From positions 4,278,001-4,342,000 of the forward strand of contig NZ_JQMO01000003.1 in assembly GCF_000744785.1 (NCBI RefSeq): a DNA stretch of 64,000 bases, given 5' to 3'. The stretch's first letter is position 1; every line of letters starts with the position of its first letter. Below are positions 60,321-64,000 of the stretch, in pieces. The notes under the pieces were generated by a model. The model was given only the letters and a program-made list of their open reading frames with translations. It was not told the origin of the DNA and did no database searches. The stretch comes from Kitasatospora azatica KCTC 9699 (GTDB lineage Bacteria > Actinomycetota > Actinomycetes > Streptomycetales > Streptomycetaceae). A program made the position numbers and the translations under genes.

Positions 60321-61543
60321 GCGCCCCGTCGCCCGAACCGCTCCGCCCGCCACTCGCCGCTCGCCAGCACCTCGCGCAGTGCCTGCGCCGCGTCCCAGGC
60401 GTCCGTGTACGAGCTGTACAGCGGGGTGAACCCGAAGCGCATCAGGTCGGGAGCGCGGAAGTCGCCGATCACGCCGCGCTCGATCAGCGCCTGCACCACC
60501 GCGAAGCCGTCCGGGAACCGGATCGCCACCTGGCTGCCGCGCCGCTCGGGCTGAACCGGCGTCACCACCTCCAGATCCGCGCACTGGTCCATGAAGAGCC
60601 CGGTCAGCGCCAGGCTCTTGGCCCGCACCTGGTTCAGGTCCACCTGCTCCCAGATCTCCAGGCTGGCCCGCAGCCCGGCCAGCGCCAGCAGTGAGGGGAA
60701 GCTGGTGAGGAACCGTCCGATCCCGTCGGCCGGCCGGTACTCGGGGGTGAAGGCGAACGGCTCGGCGTGCCCGAACCAGCCGGTCAGCGGCTGCTCGGCC
60801 ACCGCGTGGTGGCGCGGCGCGGCGTACAGGAAGCCGGGCGCGCACGGTCCGGCGTTGAGGTACTTGTAGGTGCAGCCGACCGCGAAGTCGACGTCGCAGG
60901 CGGTCAGGTCGATCGGCAGGGCGCCCGCCGAGTGGCACAGGTCCCAGATCATCAGGGCGCCCGCGCGGTGCACCCGTTCGGTGATCTCGGCCATGTCCAG
61001 CAGCACGCCGGTGCGGTAGTCGACCTGGGAGAGCACCACGGCGGCCACGCTGTCGTCCAGGTGCGCGTCCAGGTCGTCCAGCGAGTCCAGCAGCACGCTG
61101 CGCCCGCCCTCGAACAGCCCGGTGACGCCCTCGGCGATGTACAGGTCGGTGGGGAAGGTGTCCCGCTCGCCGAGCACCGTGCGCCGTCCCGGGCGCAACC
61201 GCAGCGCGGCGGTCAGCAGCTTGAACAGGTTGACCGAGACCGAGTCGCAGACCAGCACCTCGCCCGCACCGGCGCCGACCAGCGGCGCGATCCGGTCACC
61301 GAGCACGAACGGCAGCTCGGTCCAACCGGCCGCGTTCCAACTGGTGATCAGGCCCTGTCCCCACTCCTCCTCGACGGTGCGGCGGACGATCTCCGGAGTC
61401 CGGACCGGCAGCACCCCGAGCGAGTTGCCGTCCAGGTAGATGCCGTTCGCGGGAAGGGTGAACTCCTTGCGCAGCGCGGCCAGCGGGTCGACGGCGTCCA
61501 GCGCGGCGCACTCCGCACGGCTGGCCGGGACGGATACGGTCAC
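60311..61543 (-). CDS. kynU: Kynureninase
   Basis: 410 residues from GTG 61543, GAGGAG upstream. It is a PLP-dependent fold type I enzyme: IYLDGNSLGVLPVRTPEIVR at the N-terminus, DSVSVNLFKLLTAAL (phosphate-binding region), VVLSQVDYRTG, MIWDLCHSAGALPIDL (Asp contacting PLP nitrogen) and the Schiff-base Lys in VGCTYKYLNAGPCAPGF. It cleaves kynurenine to anthranilate and alanine, or the 3-hydroxy form to 3-hydroxyanthranilate. Its start overlaps the stop of kynA by four bases. Confidence 0.96.
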   Translation of the reverse strand: MTVSVPASRAECAALDAVDPLAALRKEFTLPANGIYLDGNSLGVLPVRTPEIVRRTVEEEWGQGLITSWNAAGWTELPFVLGDRIAPLVGAGAGEVLVCDSVSVNLFKLLTAALRLRPGRRTVLGERDTFPTDLYIAEGVTGLFEGGRSVLLDSLDDLDAHLDDSVAAVVLSQVDYRTGVLLDMAEITERVHRAGALMIWDLCHSAGALPIDLTACDVDFAVGCTYKYLNAGPCAPGFLYAAPRHHAVAEQPLTGWFGHAEPFAFTPEYRPADGIGRFLTSFPSLLALAGLRASLEIWEQVDLNQVRAKSLALTGLFMDQCADLEVVTPVQPERRGSQVAIRFPDGFAVVQALIERGVIGDFRAPDLMRFGFTPLYSSYTDAWDAAQALREVLASGEWRAERFGRRGAVT

Positions 61544-62370
61544 AGTTCTCCTCGCACGGTCCACAGTTCCGGGAAGACGTCCTGCTCGGCGGCGGCCTTG
61601 AGCCAGCTGAGCCCGCTGGATCCGCCGGTGCCGGGCTTGGCGCCCATCGTCCGCTTGACCGAAGCGTAGTGGCGCTGCCGCCAGCGGGTGACGCGTTCGG
61701 CCGTGTCCAACAGGGTCTCGGCCAGTGCGGCCAGCTCGGCCTGGGCCGGGTCGGTGTAGACGGTCAGCCAGGCGGCCGCCACCGCCTCGTCCGGGCGGTA
61801 CCGCCCGCTGCTCGGCTCGACCTCGGCCAGCAGCCCGCGGCGGGCCAGCAGGGCCAGCACGTCGTCGTAGATGCTCGGCCCGCGCAGCACGGCGGCCAGC
61901 TCCTGGTGCACGGCGGGGGAGCCCTGGTACATGGCCAGCAGCCGCTCCGACTTGTTGCCGAGCAGGAACTCCAGGTGCAGGTAGGCCGAGGACTGGAAGC
62001 CGGAGGCCTCGCCGAGCACCGGGCGGAAGGCGCTGAACTCCACCGGCGTCATGGTGGCCAGCAGGTCCCAGGAGTTGTTCAGCACGTCCTGCACGTGGTT
62101 GCCGCGGCGCAGCGCGACGCGCGCAGCGGTCGTGTCGTCCTCGCGCAGCGCCCGCTGGGCGAGGGTCCACTCGTGCCGCAGCAGGTCGAAGAGCAGCTCC
62201 ATCACCTGGGTGGTGATGATGAAGGAGAGCTCGGCGTCGACCTTGCTGCGCGGCTGCTGCAGGGTGTGCAGCACGTCGAGCCGGGCGTAGCGCTCGTACG
62301 GTGTGGCGCCGGTGCCCTCCGCCTCGGGTTCGAAGGCCAGGTTCGGCGTGTGGACGGTGGGCGTGCCCAT
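61540..62370 (-). CDS. kynA: Tryptophan 2,3-dioxygenase
   Basis: 276 residues from the ATG at 62368-62370, with GGGGGAA upstream; the short frame extension to 62403 is disregarded. Motifs of the heme enzyme: ELSFIITTQVMELLFDLLRH (active-site His/Phe region), GEASGFQSSAYLHLEFLLGN (substrate loop, Ser and Arg environment), WRQRHYASVKRTMGAKPGTG with the proximal heme His in RHY, and GGSSGLSWLK. It opens the indole ring of tryptophan to N-formylkynurenine. It is first in a two-gene operon with kynU and diverges from an AsnC regulator. Confidence 0.96.
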   Translation of the reverse strand: MGTPTVHTPNLAFEPEAEGTGATPYERYARLDVLHTLQQPRSKVDAELSFIITTQVMELLFDLLRHEWTLAQRALREDDTTAARVALRRGNHVQDVLNNSWDLLATMTPVEFSAFRPVLGEASGFQSSAYLHLEFLLGNKSERLLAMYQGSPAVHQELAAVLRGPSIYDDVLALLARRGLLAEVEPSSGRYRPDEAVAAAWLTVYTDPAQAELAALAETLLDTAERVTRWRQRHYASVKRTMGAKPGTGGSSGLSWLKAAAEQDVFPELWTVRGEL

Positions 62371-62521
62371 GGTGACGTTCCCCCTATCGGCTTGGATGCG
62401 CACTATTGTCCGGCGGAGCGCCGAGGTCTTGAATGGGCGTCGGGCACCGGATCCGGGATCTCGGATTCCGTTCGCGAGGTCTTTGCCCCGCCGCCCCTTT
62501 CGACCGACAACCGGAGCCGTG

Positions 62522-62959
62522 ATGGACGCCCTCGACCGCCGACTGCTCGCCGAGCTCCAGGCCGACGCGCGGCTCTCCTACAACGAGCTGTCCCGCCGGG
62601 TCAGCCTCTCCGCCCCGGCGGTCGCCGAACGGGTGCGCCGGCTGGAGGCGGACGGGGTGATCGGCGGCTACCACGCGCATGTCGACCTGACCCGGTCCGG
62701 ACTGCCGGTCACCGCGCTGGTGCAGGTGCAGTGCTACGGCCCGCGCTGCGTGCTGCGCGATCCGGCGGTGGCCGAATGGCCGGAGGTGCTGCAGCTGCAC
62801 CGGGTCACCGGCGGGGCCTGCTGCGTGCTGCTGGTGGCGGTACCGGCGATGGCCGAGTTCGAGGCGCTGATCGACCGGCTCGCCGCGTACGGGCAGCCGA
62901 GCAGCTCGATGATCCTCTCCAGCCCCGTGCCCTGGCGCCCGGTCACCCCGCCCTCCTAG
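62522..62959 (+). CDS. Lrp/AsnC-family regulator next to the kyn operon
   Basis: 145 residues from ATG 62522; the frame is open to 62303, but the first AsnC residues (MDALDRRLLAELQADARLSY) fix the start. The HTH reads LSAPAVAERVRRLEADGVIG and the RAM sensor domain follows with LHRVTGGACCVLLVAV. It is typical length. It diverges from kynA with a 151-base gap, so it is the likely activator/repressor of kynA-kynU, probably sensing tryptophan or a related compound. Confidence 0.92.
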   Translation: MDALDRRLLAELQADARLSYNELSRRVSLSAPAVAERVRRLEADGVIGGYHAHVDLTRSGLPVTALVQVQCYGPRCVLRDPAVAEWPEVLQLHRVTGGACCVLLVAVPAMAEFEALIDRLAAYGQPSSSMILSSPVPWRPVTPPS

Positions 62960-62975
62960 GCCCCGGAAGCAGCTC

Positions 62976-63614
62976 CTAATGGCCTCCGGAGCTGGTCAGG
63001 TGCACCCCGAGGCCCACCAGGCCGTTCAGGAAGAGCTCCACGCCGACCGCCGCGAGCAGCAGGCCGAGCAGCCGGGAGAGCACCTCCAGCGAGGTCTGCT
63101 GGGTGCGCCGCAGCAGCGGGGCCAGCAGCAGCACGCAGGCCGCGTTGATCGCCACCACCGCCAGGTACGCGCCGGACACCGTGAACCGCCAGCCCCAGGT
63201 GTCCTTGGTGAGCGACTCGACCAGCACCGCGGTCATCGCCAGCGGGCTCGCCACATAGGGCAGCATCAGCTCGCGCAGGCCTTCGGCCAGCGGGTTGCGC
63301 AGCTCGTCGGAGTAGTCCTCGGTCGGCCCCACATGCATGCCCAGCACCAGCCCGACCGCGTACAGGAAGAAGATCACCCCGCCGGCCAGCTGCAGCGACT
63401 CGTCGCTGACGTGGAAGAACGACGTGAGGGTGTCCGCCAGGAAGGCCATCAGCACGCCGACCACCGCGGCCAGCAGCGAGCTGAGCGCCACCAGCCGGTT
63501 CATCTGCTGCCTGCTGCGGCTGCGGCTCAGGTGCGCATAGGACAGCAGCACCTTGGGCGGGCCGACCACGGCGAAGAAGGTGACGAAGGTGCTGTTCAGG
63601 TTGAGCTCCGACAT
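62976..63614 (-). CDS. MarC-family integral membrane protein
   Basis: 212 residues from the ATG at 63612-63614; the open frame further upstream is disregarded. About six hydrophobic segments. N-terminal STFVTFFAVVGPPKVLLSYA and VIFFLYAVGLVLGM with the later LPYVASPLAMTAVLVESLT are typical of the MarC/UPF0056 family (the Pro-rich VVGPP and SPLA loops). Despite the name, these proteins have no proven role in multidrug resistance. It stands alone. Confidence 0.85.
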   Translation of the reverse strand: MSELNLNSTFVTFFAVVGPPKVLLSYAHLSRSRSRQQMNRLVALSSLLAAVVGVLMAFLADTLTSFFHVSDESLQLAGGVIFFLYAVGLVLGMHVGPTEDYSDELRNPLAEGLRELMLPYVASPLAMTAVLVESLTKDTWGWRFTVSGAYLAVVAINAACVLLLAPLLRRTQQTSLEVLSRLLGLLLAAVGVELFLNGLVGLGVHLTSSGGH

Positions 63615-63645
63615 CCCCACAGCATGATCGAGCCGGGCCGGGGGG

Positions 63646-63924
63646 TCAGGAGAGGCGCACCGTGACGCCCGCCTCGCGCAGCAGGTCCACCACCGACCGC
63701 GCATAGCCCGGCGGCAGCGCCGACGAGCCGTCCGCGACCGCGAAGTCGTGCCAGACCAGGGTGAACGGCGGGGTGGGCCCGAAACCGCCGCGCAGGCAGT
63801 CGGCGAGCGCGTCCAGGTTGCTGCCGTAGTAGCCGCCGGGGCCGTTCACGGCCGCGCCGAGGGCGGCGTACAGGTTCGTGCGGTCCCGCGCGGTGCTGCC
63901 GTCCAGCTCGAACTGCTCGCTCAT
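63646..63924 (-). CDS. Barstar-family (ribonuclease inhibitor) protein
   Basis: 92 residues from the ATG at 63922-63924, GGGAG upstream; an in-frame ATG at 63931-63933 is possible. The barstar fold is seen in FELDGSTARDRTNLYAALGA and the conserved GGYYGSNLDALADCLRGGF, where aromatic and Asp residues contact the RNase in barnase-barstar. The C-terminal VVDLLREAGVTVRL completes the fold. No barnase-like RNase gene is within the window, so it may be an orphan immunity protein. Confidence 0.9.
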   Translation of the reverse strand: MSEQFELDGSTARDRTNLYAALGAAVNGPGGYYGSNLDALADCLRGGFGPTPPFTLVWHDFAVADGSSALPPGYARSVVDLLREAGVTVRLS

Positions 63925-64000
63925 GGCTCCCATCCTCGCCGCTGCGCCGCCCGACCCGCATCCCCCGGATGGCCGCGCCGGGTCGAGGAGCGACCGGCGG

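Noticed and set aside
1..64000. tRNA, rRNA, riboswitch or attachment-site signals
   Set aside because: No tRNA cloverleaf with a recognisable TTCGA arm, no rRNA-like segment and no conserved riboswitch core was found by reading; a covariance-model search would be needed for certainty.

Overview
The window is high-GC DNA with strong G/C bias at third codon positions. GTG starts, four-base start/stop overlaps, CUT1 sugar transporters without their own ATPase, LacI-type regulators and many secreted carbohydrate-active proteins point to a member of the Streptomycetaceae (Streptomyces, Kitasatospora or a relative). It reads as accessory or arm-type chromosome. I saw no rRNA, tRNA, CRISPR array or intact mobile element.

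Region 1 (1-14.9 kb) is a first polysaccharide-use locus. On the minus strand, in transcription order, it has a beta-propeller glycosidase (GH43-like), a Tat lipoprotein sugar-binding protein, two CUT1 permeases, a secreted beta-helix/LamG protein, a membrane-anchored SurA-like protein, a second beta-helix/LamG protein (a paralogue of the first) and a DeoR regulator cut by the window edge. Hairpins separate the last units. Facing it on the plus strand is a second GH43-type enzyme followed by two coupled LacI regulators. The two beta-helix genes share a 450-bp stretch that appears identical, which suggests recent gene conversion.

Region 2 (14.9-20 kb) is a loose patch of small genes and debris: a 44-residue peptide that looks like a RiPP/lanthipeptide precursor, a TetR repressor with three operator-like repeats facing a DUF998 membrane protein, a DUF4287 protein, a small ABM-like protein, decayed gene fragments and a CYTH-domain protein.

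Region 3 (20-31 kb) is a second locus whose enzymes fit L-arabinose-containing plant glycans. It has a secreted GH27 enzyme with a CBM13 domain, whose active-site Asp-Glu pair suggests beta-L-arabinopyranosidase. Facing it is a minus-strand set: GH127 beta-L-arabinofuranosidase, lipoprotein sugar-binding protein, two permeases and a secreted clan GH-A/GH39-like enzyme with a ricin-type domain. A divergent LacI regulator lies beside it. A LacI-type palindrome upstream of the GH27 gene recurs (12 of 14 bases) inside the GH127 coding sequence, exactly where codon usage turns AT-rich.

Region 4 (31-46 kb) holds an acetyltransferase with a CebR-type palindrome upstream, an SMP-30 lactonase, an SMI1/KNR4 protein, a MerR-methyltransferase fusion next to a second methyltransferase, an alpha/beta hydrolase with a cupin, two MFS transporters (one facing a GntR-TetR fusion regulator), a DUF899 protein and a secreted penicillin-acylase-type hydrolase.

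Region 5 (46.5-64 kb) holds a coupled operon of two GT4 glycosyltransferases and an SGNH hydrolase, an ABC-2 exporter pair facing a NarL-type two-component system, a lipoprotein, an I36-type peptidase inhibitor, a uridine-kinase-like protein with a degenerate P-loop, an IMPase-like protein, AsnC regulators, a receptor Ser/Thr kinase, the tryptophan-to-anthranilate genes kynA-kynU with a divergent AsnC regulator, a MarC-family membrane protein and an orphan barstar. Short tandem repeats at several gene 3' ends recur across regions 4 and 5.
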